Positions 11,398-20,981 of a DNA stretch of 64,000 bases are shown piece after piece. The stretch lies in assembly GCA_030142905.1 (NCBI GenBank), contig JASJOG010000060.1, positions 798,001 through 862,000 of the forward strand. Direction: 5' to 3'. Below the pieces are notes generated by a model. The model was not told the DNA's origin. It was given only the letters and a program-made list of their open reading frames with translations, and searched no databases. Source of the stretch: Heliopora coerulea (taxonomy: Eukaryota; Cnidaria; Anthozoa; Scleralcyonacea; Helioporidae). Each line of letters opens with the position of its first letter. The first letter of the stretch is position 1. A program made the translations under genes and the position numbers.

Positions 11398-12499
11398 TCT
11401 TAAGGCCAAGGAACTAAACTCCAATAATTCAAAATTGGATAAGTATTAATTGCGGCGGTCTTCTTGGGGCTTCTTTGGGTATGCATCTCAGATGGGACTA
11501 CCGGAGTTGCCAATATTTCGAACATAATTTGCTCTTGACTTCATTTATTTAAACGTGTCTGTAATTCTCTTCCTCAGAGTCCCCGAATAAAATTTTATTA
11601 TAGTTTAATCTATATACCCACCTGATTTACTGCTGCACTGTAAGGGGTAATGCTAGACACGAGCTTCTTGATGATCTTCTGAAACTACAGGAGGGCTGCA
11701 AGGCTTCTTTTAAACCAGTCCATCGAAATTCCCTCTGTCAGACTTTTTCGTGAGCTAAATTGGATTCCGGTTCACAATCTTATGGAATAATTGATTGAAT
11801 AATGGATTGAATAATGGATTGAATAATGGTTGAACGGATTGAATAACGAATTGAATGGATTGAATAATGAAAAAATGATGGATTTGAAAATCAACAGCGC
11901 ACAATCAGTGAAAAACCTTTAAGGGTACATTTTCTGACATGCGAACACATGATCCATAATTTGAATTCACTTGCAACAGATACTCATTTTAAAAAATTCT
12001 AAGTTTTACACCCACAATGTCACTTTAGCATCAACTTTGGAGTTGTAGTTTACCACTATTGGCACGGCCAATCTCTTTAAGCAAATTAGCTAATACAGTA
12101 ATCATTTGTTAAAAACCAGAAAGAATGTTTTAGATGTAAGAATCATCAAAACTTTCTAACTTTGTAACGATGGCCAAGGCCAGCAAATTAACAGAAAATA
12201 TGATCTCTTAACATCAGCAATGCCTTTTCACTGGTTGCTTATAAAATGTTAAAACTAAATGATCTTCACGACAGTATTTCTGTCATTTTTTTTAATTCCC
12301 TTTCAACTTTTTAACATTACAATCGCAGAAAAATTTGTAATAGAGTCTTGTGAAACAGCCTATACTTCTGACCTTTTTGTTACAATGTGAGAGCTCCTAT
12401 AGGTCATGTATGTTAGGGTATTAGGTAATCGTATTAGGCAAGGGTATTACATCTGAGGATGTAACACCTTTGCCAAAAAGTCATCACTCAATCCCTCTA
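11398..12499. other. No gene; short tandem array at 11786-11868
   Basis: Units close to ATTGAATAATGG repeat about six times with variants between 11786 and 11868. The remainder shows no supported coding sequence. An imperfect hairpin (GGTATTACATC / GATGTAACACC) lies at 12440-12472. Confidence 0.5.
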
Positions 12500-12510
12500 T
12501 ATATTATGAA

Positions 12511-13180
12511 AAGTTTCTGAAGATCAGATTATTATGAGCAACAACATCCTGAGTATTAATCGCGCTGATCTTCAGAAACTTCTCGTTTACAACATCACGT
12601 ACCCATTGTCTATTCAATGGCAATTTATACGACCGAATAGATGGTGTGGCAATGGGGTCACCTTTTGCACCCGTACTTGCAAATCTATTAATGAGTCTTC
12701 ATGAGTAAGACTGGCTTTCACAATATGGACATAACGGCCCGGAGTACTATCGACGATACGTCGATTACACCTTTTGCTTATTCGAAAATGAACAAGACGA
12801 GAATAACTTTTTTGAATATCATAACACTCGACATCCATGTATTACGTTCACTATGGAAAAGGAAGTCGACTGAAAATTGCCTTTTTTAGATGTTTTAGTT
12901 GCTAAACAAACTGGTACCTCTTTTGAAACCTCCATTTACCACAAGATGACATACACGGGACTACTCACGAATTTTTTCAGTTTCACTGTATTCTCGTACA
13001 GAACAAGATTAATAAAAACTCTTATCGACAGAATATTTAAGATCAACAACAACTGGCAAGGCTTTTAAAATGATCTTTCAAAACTCACTTCAACGCTAAC
13101 AAAAAACCCAATTCAGCAGTAAAGTGCCTGATGAAGGAATAAGCCCATTCCGAAACATGTCGTAGATAAAGTTTTCAATC
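12511..13180 (+). pseudogene. Penelope-like element RT fragment, decayed
   Basis: The plus strand from about 12560 encodes PLE reverse transcriptase: IDGVAMGSPFAPVLANLL, RRYVDYTFCLFENE, KLPFLDVLVAKQTGTS, KTLIDRIFKINN. Stops interrupt it after LANLLMSLHE, after MEKEVD and after NNWQGF. The active-site YVDD is YVDY, so the catalytic Asp is lost. The 3' end contains CCGAAACATGTCG near 13150, like the ends of other PLEs here. A 17-bp inverted repeat (12511-12527 and 12565-12581) marks the 5' junction. It is closest to the PLEs at 46.4-47.7 and 27.3-28.6 kb. Confidence 0.8.
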
Positions 13181-13226
13181 AAAACTGAGGTGTTAATTAT
13201 CAAAATATTATGCCAATTCATATTAA

Positions 13227-13397
13227 AAAGATATGTATGTGTATATGTATATGTATGTGTGTATATGTATGTGCGTATATGTATGTGTTTATATGTATGT
13301 GTGTATATGTATGTGTGTATATGTATGTGTGTATATGTATGTGTGTATATGTATGTGTGTATATGTATGTGTGTACGTGTACATATATATATATATA
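13227..13397. repeat. GT/AT-rich microsatellite, about 14-bp unit
   Basis: GTATATGTATGTGT is repeated about ten times with small variants, ending in a (TA)n run. Open frames of repeated Tyr/Val/Cys/Met on both strands here are repeat artefacts, not genes. Confidence 0.9.
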
Positions 13398-14832
13398 ATC
13401 ACAACACAAGATTTGGTTACTTCATAAGAACTTTTATTCACTACAGAACTGTTTCGTATGACAAGTCCGAAGCTTGCCACACTCGTCAGGTGAATGTTGT
13501 GTTTGGCGTGTAAACTTGGGATCTATGGTTAGTTTGTGACGTCAAGATGTTTGTGTGTAGTATTTGGTTCGTATTACAGGTAGAGACAGTGACAATTATC
13601 TGTTACAAAGTAAATGTTTCTTGCGGTGCCTGCAAGTAGACATAAGTTCATTCCTTTTGTTGAGGGAACTCAGTTCCGGGTGGCAGATGATAAAAAATTT
13701 TTCGTAGATGTATAAGTTGCAGCGTTTAGTCCTGTTTGAATAGGGATGACATTTCTTCATAATTTTCCATTCTATTGAATAGCGCGCGTTCGATTCCTTC
13801 AGCGACCAAACATGTTTGCTAAGCTCTGTGGCGTTTCTGGATTTTTCATTTCGAAATGAGCTGGTGTGGTTCCGATATCGTGTTTTAAACGTTCCTTCTG
13901 TTAAGCCGACGTAGGTCTCTTTCGTGTTGTTGTCCTCATTCGTTACGGGGGCCTGGTAAACAATCCTTTTGAATTGGCATTTCCCTTTTAGTGGGCAATT
14001 ATTTCTTATGCGGCAGTTGCATTCGTTTTCCGGGGAGTGTGATCAGCAGTTTCTTTGGTTTTGTTTAGCACTGATTTGTTGTGTAAGGAAATGTTGGCTA
14101 CGTTAGGCATGCAACTATAACTAAGCTTTAGTGTGTTTCTATTGAAAATTTTGTGTAAAGGATGGCCTTTTGGGAATCACTCGTCGATAGCTTTCAGAAA
14201 CTTACGGCCGATGTTGGTTGTGACATTGGCACTGTATGGCGGATTAAACCAAATGACGTTTCTTTTCCTTGATCGTTTTTCTTGAGTAGGCTGGGGGTAA
14301 AAATGAAGCTGGTAGTCGTATCCACTTTTTAGGAGAGCTTCTTGATACGGTTGTCGTGTGGAATCAAAAGTTTGTTGATAGGAAGATATGTTCGAAAGTC
14401 GGCGGTTGATGGACTCGGGGATTTGGCGAAATATTGGAGGCGGATGGTTGCTGTCTCTGTGGACGTAAAGAGGAACGCTGTTAGGCTTTGTGTACGGTTT
14501 GTATGCTCCGCATCTTAAGTCAAATGAAACATCGAGAAAGTTCACACTTTTTTTGTTCGCATCTATATATATCATGATGACGGTCTGGGCGCATTCAGTG
14601 CAACCCCCAAAAAAATTGAAACATCAAGAAAGCAATATGTAAAACATTCAACAACCACAAGCTGAAACTTACTATAGATGCGAACAAAAAAAGTGTGAAC
14701 TTTCTCGATGTTTCATTTGACTTAAGATGCAGAGCATACAAACCGTACACAAAGCTTCGGACTTGTCATACGAAACAGTTCTGTAATGAATAAAAGTTCT
14801 TATGAAGTAATCAAATCTTGTGTTGTGATTAT
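13398..14832 (-). mobile_element. Penelope-like element, C-terminal part, flanked by inverted ends
   Basis: The minus strand from 14575 down to about 13596 encodes the end of a PLE protein: NFLDVSFDL, PLYVHRDSNHPPPIFRQIPE, IWFNPPYSANVTTNIG, then after at least one frame change CPLKGKCQFKRIVYQAP and a GIY-YIG endonuclease segment TYVGLTEGTFKTRYRNH, ending at a stop at 13596-13598. About 80 bp at 13398-13480 recur inverted at about 14750-14832. The inverted side (14668-14750) also carries a copy of the segment near 14480-14575, fused directly to the terminal repeat with about 1 kb missing. Such partial inverted copies are typical of PLE integration. Confidence 0.75.
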
Positions 14833-14878
14833 TCCGCTCTACCTCGGTATTGAGCAGTCTGCATCCATATGACTTTGT

Positions 14879-14892
14879 TATTGATACTTGTT
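14879..14892. repeat. 14-bp target-site duplication, copy 1
   Basis: TATTGATACTTGTT borders the (TGA)n 3' end of the RTE-like LINE and matches 16477-16490 exactly. Confidence 0.75.
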
Positions 14893-16476
14893 CATCATCA
14901 TCTTCATCATCATCTTCTTTCTCCATTTCCAGCTCTGTTGCCGGGTTGGAGCTTCTGAATCTTCGATCGCCAGTACGTCCGTCTCTGCGTATCCTCATCT
15001 CTTAATCCTGCCAGTCCCATATCCTCCTTCACGTTCTCCATCCATCTCTTCTGCGGTCTGCCCCGTGGCCTCTTTCCCTCAATCTCCATTCTCCAGATCT
15101 TCTTGGGCGCGCTTTCTTCATTCATTCTCCGAAGGTGCCCATACCATCGCAAGCGAGCTTGGCGTGCCTTTGTTAGAATGTCCGTAACACCAAGCTCCTC
15201 AAGTATGTCCTCATTTCGTTGCCTATCCATTTTTGTCACACCTTTGATCCTCCTCAGCATCTTCATTTCCGTTGATTTTAGCATCCTTTCCTCCTTTCTC
15301 CTCAGCACCCATGTCTCGGCTCCGTATAGCATCACTGGTCGGATGACTGTTTCGTAGACCTTCATTTTCAACCTCCTTGGTATTCTCTTATCATAAATAA
15401 CAGCAGTAAAATCCTTCCATTTCTTCCAGGCGGTACTTATCCTTGCCCTTACAGCATCTTCACTGCCTCCTTTTTGGCTCATCGTTATACCTAGATACTT
15501 AAATTTATCCACCTGCTTCAACTTTGTCCCACTGAGGTCAGTGATCTCCAACTCGACAGTTTTTTGGCAACTGGCCATCACCTCAGTCTTACTCGTGTTT
15601 ACCTTCAAGCCATGTTTCGCCATGCCCTCCTGCCACACAAGCCAATTTCTCTGCAGTTCCTCCTCAGTTTCTGTTGCTATCACCAGGTCATCTGCGAAGA
15701 GGAGCTCCCATGGGATCCCTTTCCTGAAGCTGCTACTTATAGTATCCAGTATGATAACAAACAGGAAGGGGCTCAGTGCTGATCCTTGGTGGAGTCCAAC
15801 TCCTATCTCAAATGGTTCGGTGTTTCCCATTGGTGTCCTCACTCTGGTTTTGACTTCCTTATAGGTTGCCATCACTAGTCTGACCATGGCTTCCGGGACC
15901 CCTCGTTTCCTCAGACACCAATACATCAGTTCTCTTGGTACTCGGTCATATGCCTTCTCCAAATCTACAAAAGTGAAGAAGAGGTCCTTTTTCTTCTCCC
16001 GATACTTTTCTTGTAACTGCTTCACCACGAAAGCTGCATCAATTGTGCCCTTTCCTGTGCAGAAGCCAAATTGCATGTCGTCAATTTTTATGAGTTGCCT
16101 CAGCCTTTGGTCTAGGACCCGTTCTAGTACTTTGAGAAGGTGCTCAAGGAGTTTAATGCCTCGATAGTTTCCACAATCAAGGGGATCTCCTTTCTGCTTA
16201 TAAATTGGCACTGTTTCGCTCTCCTCCCATTCCGTTGGAATTTGCTCGTTCTCCCAAATTGATTTCATAAGGTCACACACCATATCTACACCCTCATCAC
16301 CAAGTATCTTTACCAAGTCTATTTCAAATCCCGAGCATCCAGCTGCTTTCCCACTCTTCATTTTCTTGATAGCTGCTTCGACTTCCTCTCTGGTGATGTT
16401 GCTAATTGGGCCTTCTACTGGGTATACCTCTGGACGTTCATCACTGTCGTTTTCTACGTTCAGTAGATTGTTGAAG
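14893..16476 (-). mobile_element. RTE-like LINE, 5'-truncated, RT domain open
   Basis: The minus strand holds one uninterrupted frame of over 500 codons ending at a TGA near 14910. It encodes a LINE reverse transcriptase: GNYRGIKLLEHLLKVLERVL, FFTFVDLEKAYDRVPRE, GLHQGSALSPFLFV, ELLFADDLVIATE, KYLGITMS, and a C-terminal RQARLRWYGHLRRM segment. The endonuclease is missing and no ATG opens the frame, so the copy is 5'-truncated. The 3' end is a (TGA)n run, as in RTE-clade elements. A 14-bp direct repeat TATTGATACTTGTT at 14879-14892 and 16477-16490 flanks it as target duplication. The catalytic FADD is intact. RTE assignment is from motif style and the tail. Confidence 0.82.
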
Positions 16477-16490
16477 TATTGATACTTGTT
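16477..16490. repeat. 14-bp target-site duplication, copy 2
   Basis: TATTGATACTTGTT borders the truncated 5' end of the RTE-like LINE and is followed by a short (CA)n(TA)n tract. Confidence 0.75.
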
Positions 16491-16502
16491 ATCAACACAC
16501 AC

Positions 16503-17183
16503 ACATATATATATAAAATTTCAATAAGGCAAGATGTTTCTCTTGCATAATCGAAATTTTATTATCCCTAATGTATAGAATGGTGTTAATGGTCGTCTGT
16601 TGGCACTATGGAATGCCCTTTGATGCGAATGCTTGCGTATCTACGCTAATGACAGTCGACTGAATAAAACGAAGGTATTTTCGCGTTAATGAGTTTCAGG
16701 TTGGCGTTAATGATAGTATATTTTTTAGTAATGAACAGCAAAAGGTATAAAACTCAGTTTAATCAACTAACCAAGCAGTTGGTCATCTACTTTTCGTATT
16801 AGTAGCAATCTAGAGCTAGCTATCGACAGAATCTACCCATCGCCAAGTTTAAACCCTCTCTCGCTGAAAATATCTCTTCCATATCGCTTTCCTTATTTTA
16901 GTGTTCACGGCATTTTTGTGCGTTTCCTTTTTCAACTACTTTTGTCACCATCTAATTATTGTCAACTTACTCTGACAAGTAAGACCACTTTCTTGCTTAA
17001 TTAGGAGCCTCGGCTTAAGATCTAAGACGCCCTTTAAGATTTCGACACATTTAAAGAAACCACGGTTTATTGACCACCGCACTTGATCCTTGTGGCTGTT
17101 CTCCTAAAACGACTGTAGTCTCGGCTTGAATTCAATCTTAAGAGACAGCTTTTTTTCACTCCGCCAGCTGACGTCGTCTTTTA
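16503..17183. other. No gene recognised
   Basis: AT-rich sequence with no coding similarity that I can support. Confidence 0.4.
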
Positions 17184-17510
17184 GGGGCCGATTATATGGA
17201 AAAATTTCAGACCGGTTTGAAAAAAGGCCTGATTACACGAAATGTTTCAGCCCGAGCTGAAACTGAAATCGGAAGTAAACCCAAGCAGGAATTTGTAGGT
17301 GACATTGGTTATTTTGCTAATTTACATCTTCTCACGTGCGTCAATCATCTTTTCAGCCCAGACTGAAATTTTTTCGTATGATTACATGGAATTTTTCAGC
17401 CCGGACCGAAACTTTCTTCATTTAATCGCGAGCTCCGATTCTTGAATATTTTATCGTAAGGTCGGGCTGGAATTTCAGCCCGGGCTGCAATTCTCAATGT
17501 AATTAGCCCC
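17184..17510. mobile_element. MITE-like palindromic element (327 bp)
   Basis: The ends are imperfect inverted repeats, GGGGCCGATTATATGG at the left and the complement of GGGGCTAATTACATTG at the right. Internally, variants of TTTCAGCCCGGGCTGAAA recur about five times, making it strongly self-complementary. It has no coding capacity. A target duplication could not be identified, so the superfamily is open. Confidence 0.5.
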
Positions 17511-18095
17511 ACAGACAAGAAAATGGTCTGGGTGACGTATGCAGAACGATGACGGTGTTGAGAATGCCCTGGAGAATAAAAATTATTCATTCTCTTTGTT
17601 TTGCATGAAGAATTCTTTTAACCTTTTAACGCCCAGTGTCCTATATACAGGACACTTCTAAAACAAAAGAACAAAGAAAAAACAAAGGAAAAAATTTGGG
17701 CGCTAAAGGGTCAAAGGACGTCGTCGTTGAAGTTGACGTGGTAGATTTTAAGGTCCCTATTATCTTCACGTGTAAAGAGATGTACAGTTTCCGTCAATCT
17801 TGGTATATATTTATTCTGAAGACGTTAAAAGTTGGCTAAGAAAAGTTTGTAATAATTTATCTTTAAAAGTGATATTTTTTGGAATGTTTCTTGTCGTTAT
17901 ATGGTTTTACAATTAAAAATTCTGACAGTGTCACTTATCCTTTTCCTGCATTTACGCTTTCCATCCGGAAACTCAACAGCCACATTTTTGACAAATCGTT
18001 GGCCGAAGTTCCAGCAAAAATTGTTTGTGCAATTGGGGCTAACGACTAACTCCGCATTCCTGAGGACAGGAAAATGCGAGGGATTGTACGCTAAC
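17511..18095. other. No gene recognised; probable 3' flank of ELMOD3-like gene
   Basis: On the minus strand this follows the stop codon of the ELMOD3-like gene, so it may contain its 3' UTR. Confidence 0.4.
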
Positions 18096-18417
18096 TCACA
18101 CTAAATGCACTTCCTCTTCCTCGTGCTCCTCGATGTCACACACGCCTGAGAAGCTTTCGAGTTTTTCCAAACCATGATTAGGAGACGTGGTGACCTCTCC
18201 AGTGGTCACTGTGAATTTTTTATCTGATACAGATTTGGATAATTTTCGTAATACTTCTTTCGTGTGGCTCTTGGAAAACTTTTCAACCTCGCGAAGGACG
18301 AACCCCGAGTCAGATATCGTCTTTCGTTGATTTTTCCACACAGTGTATACATGGCGAAATACTCCGGCATAAAATTCGTTGAAAACTTCGAATACTTTGC
18401 CTCTGCTGTTGCACTCC
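18096..18417 (-). CDS. ELMOD3: ELMOD3-like protein, last coding exon
   Basis: The exon opens after a TTTTGTCTTGTAG acceptor and completes the AG/G split codon of the exon ending at 33365, giving LNR joined to ECNSRGKVFEVFNEFY. It continues with HVYTVWKNQRKTISDSGFVL, matching the C-terminal part of vertebrate ELMOD3 ELMO domains, where a WRTQRKTISDSGFVL-type block is conserved. An acidic tail (EEHEEEEVHLV) ends at the stop at 18096-18098. ELMOD proteins act as GTPase-activating proteins for Arf-family GTPases. The splice join is inferred by eye but is supported by phase and by continuity of the family alignment. Confidence 0.85.
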
Positions 18418-20149
18418 CTACAAGACAAAACACAGGTAAAAGTATGCTCAGTCAGTTTCTCAAATTCAGCTCTTGTATTTTGACACGCTCGGTTACGAGT
18501 ACATCTTTCATAGTAAAGTTGAACGTACGGTTGAAAGAAAAGTTAACGCAATTTTTTGTCGTGATTATATGTTTGAATTGCTGTTTCGAACGCTTGCTTA
18601 TATGAAATTTTGACGGGCTTTGTCCTATGAGACATGTTTTTAATCCAGCCTAAACAGGTGACACCATTGTTGTCTGGAGAATCGACTTGCATCGACAAGA
18701 AGTTATTCATCAGCTCAGTGACACCAGCTTTTACACTACGATAAATTTCGACCTAGCTTTGTCCCACCAAAAATTGACAGAACTACCATTAATTTTATCC
18801 AAGCCAACGATCGGCCCGACACTCCTTCAAACCTAATTTTAACCACTCCAAGGACGTCTGTCATATAATTTTGACCGAAAACTTACATAGTCCCATTAGG
18901 GCCATGTGCTCTTGCTTGCAATTGTCCAACCAAGTTTATTTACAGTTTTCTTGATACATAACGTCTTCTTTGCTTAAAAAGTTGCTTTCTTGCTTATCAG
19001 ACCCCAGCCGTGACGGTCTATAAAAGCATTGAAAGTTTCTTTCGAACAGTGAATATACCATGAACCGTCAACACCCACATTACTTCATTTAGCCGAACAA
19101 GAGAGCACCACCACTAAGTCTTCACCGGAAGTAAACCAACTAGTCTGGCAGCATGGTTTATTTTGAAAAAGCAGTACCCGTGCTTCCTCCGGCGTGTCCA
19201 CCAGTACCCCAGTATACATAAAAAACATTAAGTACTCCTAGATCGAGAGTGAGGTCTCAATCCATCAGTGAAATATTAGACTGCTCTTTTTAAGGGAAAC
19301 CTGAGACGAACACAGTGACTCGAGGTCTGTGGGAAAAATAGATATTGAACAAGCTCGGACCAATTGCGTGAATTCAACATTGTTTTTCTGTATCGTTTAA
19401 TCTTGAATAGTTTTTGAATGATACACTTCGATGGAGAGAACTTTTCAGAATCAGAATGCTATTCACCTGCCTCTTTCTAGACCCCATATAGAATTTTTAA
19501 GACTCGTTTTATAATATAATATATATGCATAATATGTAAATTTATTATAAAATAGCAAGATATATGAAGTAAGTCTTTACTCCTGTATTCGACGGAAAAA
19601 AACGGGTCTTTACTCCGATTTGAGCAGATATGAGCAGCAATGACATTTGATAATTAATTTATTACTTAGCGCAACCATGGTGAACTAAGACGATTGCTGA
19701 AGTCACAATGACAAGAATACTGTGTCCAATATATCGAATAAGTATAAACAAAAGAACAAATCAGAGAACAAAGCAAAAACAGAGAGAACTAAGAACAGAC
19801 AAACATTTACGCTTTGAAGGGTCAATCAAACAAGATTAATGCTCAAATGTTAAATATATAAGTATATGGATCGTTATATGCCTGATTTGATCCCAGCTGA
19901 TAACATTTATTATCTCGTCATTTTTTCTTTCCTACTCATGTTTTATTTCAGAATTGTAGTCGAATCACGACTTCTGGAGTCCACGTATCTGAGTTCAAGT
20001 CATAACCTTTATAAGTTCCAGTCGGAACCAGAAATGCTGGTGTTCAAAAACTGACTTAACATATAATAATGATAAAGTCTGTAACTAAAATACCTAAGCA
20101 GAACTATCGGAAATAGAGCGTTAAACTCTCCAATGAATGCAACACCGAA
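18418..20149. other. ELMOD3-like intron sequence, no gene recognised
   Basis: No supported coding or repeat feature. It is the 3' end of the 14.9-kb intron on the minus strand. Confidence 0.45.
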
Positions 20150-20560
20150 TAGGGTATAGTTCCATCGGGTGTTCCTCAAGGCACTAAACTTGGGCCATGG
20201 TTATTTTTACTAATGATAAATGACCTCGGGTTTCCGATGTACATGTATGTACATGGAAATATATCCATGATACCACCATTACCGAGGTTGTTCTTAGGGA
20301 AGTAAGCAGTCAGTTTGGGAAGGCTGTTACCACAGCAGAGTATTACTTCAGTGCTAATAAGCTTCAACTAAATGTTGACAAATGCAAAGACCTTATAATT
20401 AAAACCCTATAAGGTTTTGAAAGTTGTTGACCATGCTAAGATATTAGATGTTATTATCTCTAGTAATCTTCAATGGAATGGGCATGTGACTGAGATAATT
20501 AAGAAAGCTAATAAGCGCCTACCCTTTCTAGGTGTTATTAAAGCATGCTAATATACCAGC
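20150..20560 (+). pseudogene. LINE reverse transcriptase fragment
   Basis: The plus strand reads GVPQGTKLGPWLFLLMINDL near 20165-20225, then FSANKLQLNVDKCKDLII near 20345-20400 and, after stops and frame changes, AKILDVIISSNLQWNGHVTE and KKANKRL near 20430-20520. These are the RT 4-7 blocks of a CR1-like or related LINE. Multiple stops and the missing FADD box show it is dead. Confidence 0.7.
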
Positions 20561-20981
20561 CAATAATTGCGGGTATCACAGAGTATTTTAATTAAATACA
20601 CAACAATAGTAACTCCGAAAAGCGATATCATTTTAATTAGACATTTCGACTAAGTTTTAGTCATCATCAAGAATGGCTGCTAGGTTTCAGAGGGACTTAT
20701 GATCTAATGATATAAGAACTGTGACATGTTTGAGGAAGTTGATCGTCCAGGTTAGTGTAGTCTTGAGAAAGACTGTTGGTTGAAGTGACTGACGTTTCGA
20801 CAGCCTTAGCGGCGGTCATCTTCAGAGTCAAAAGGAGAGTAAAGGTCAGGTTCGCCTGTATTTGTATCTGGCTCGTCCGTGATAAGTGGGCGGTCGTATT
20901 AGTCATGGAGGTGTGATATTTGGCGAGAAGCAATGGGTGTGGTTGTGTAGGCGTTAATTATCAGTTTGTCGAAGTGTAAGT

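Noticed and set aside
13210..13513. Long open frames of Tyr/Val/Cys/Met or Ile/His/Thr on both strands
   Set aside because: They are translations of the GTATATGTATGTGT microsatellite and appear in several frames at once.
18264..18605. 113-codon plus-strand frame
   Set aside because: It overlaps the ELMOD3-like exon in antisense and lacks motifs.
19866..20054. 62-codon plus-strand hydrophobic frame
   Set aside because: Short, AT-rich, no start context or homology that I can recognise.
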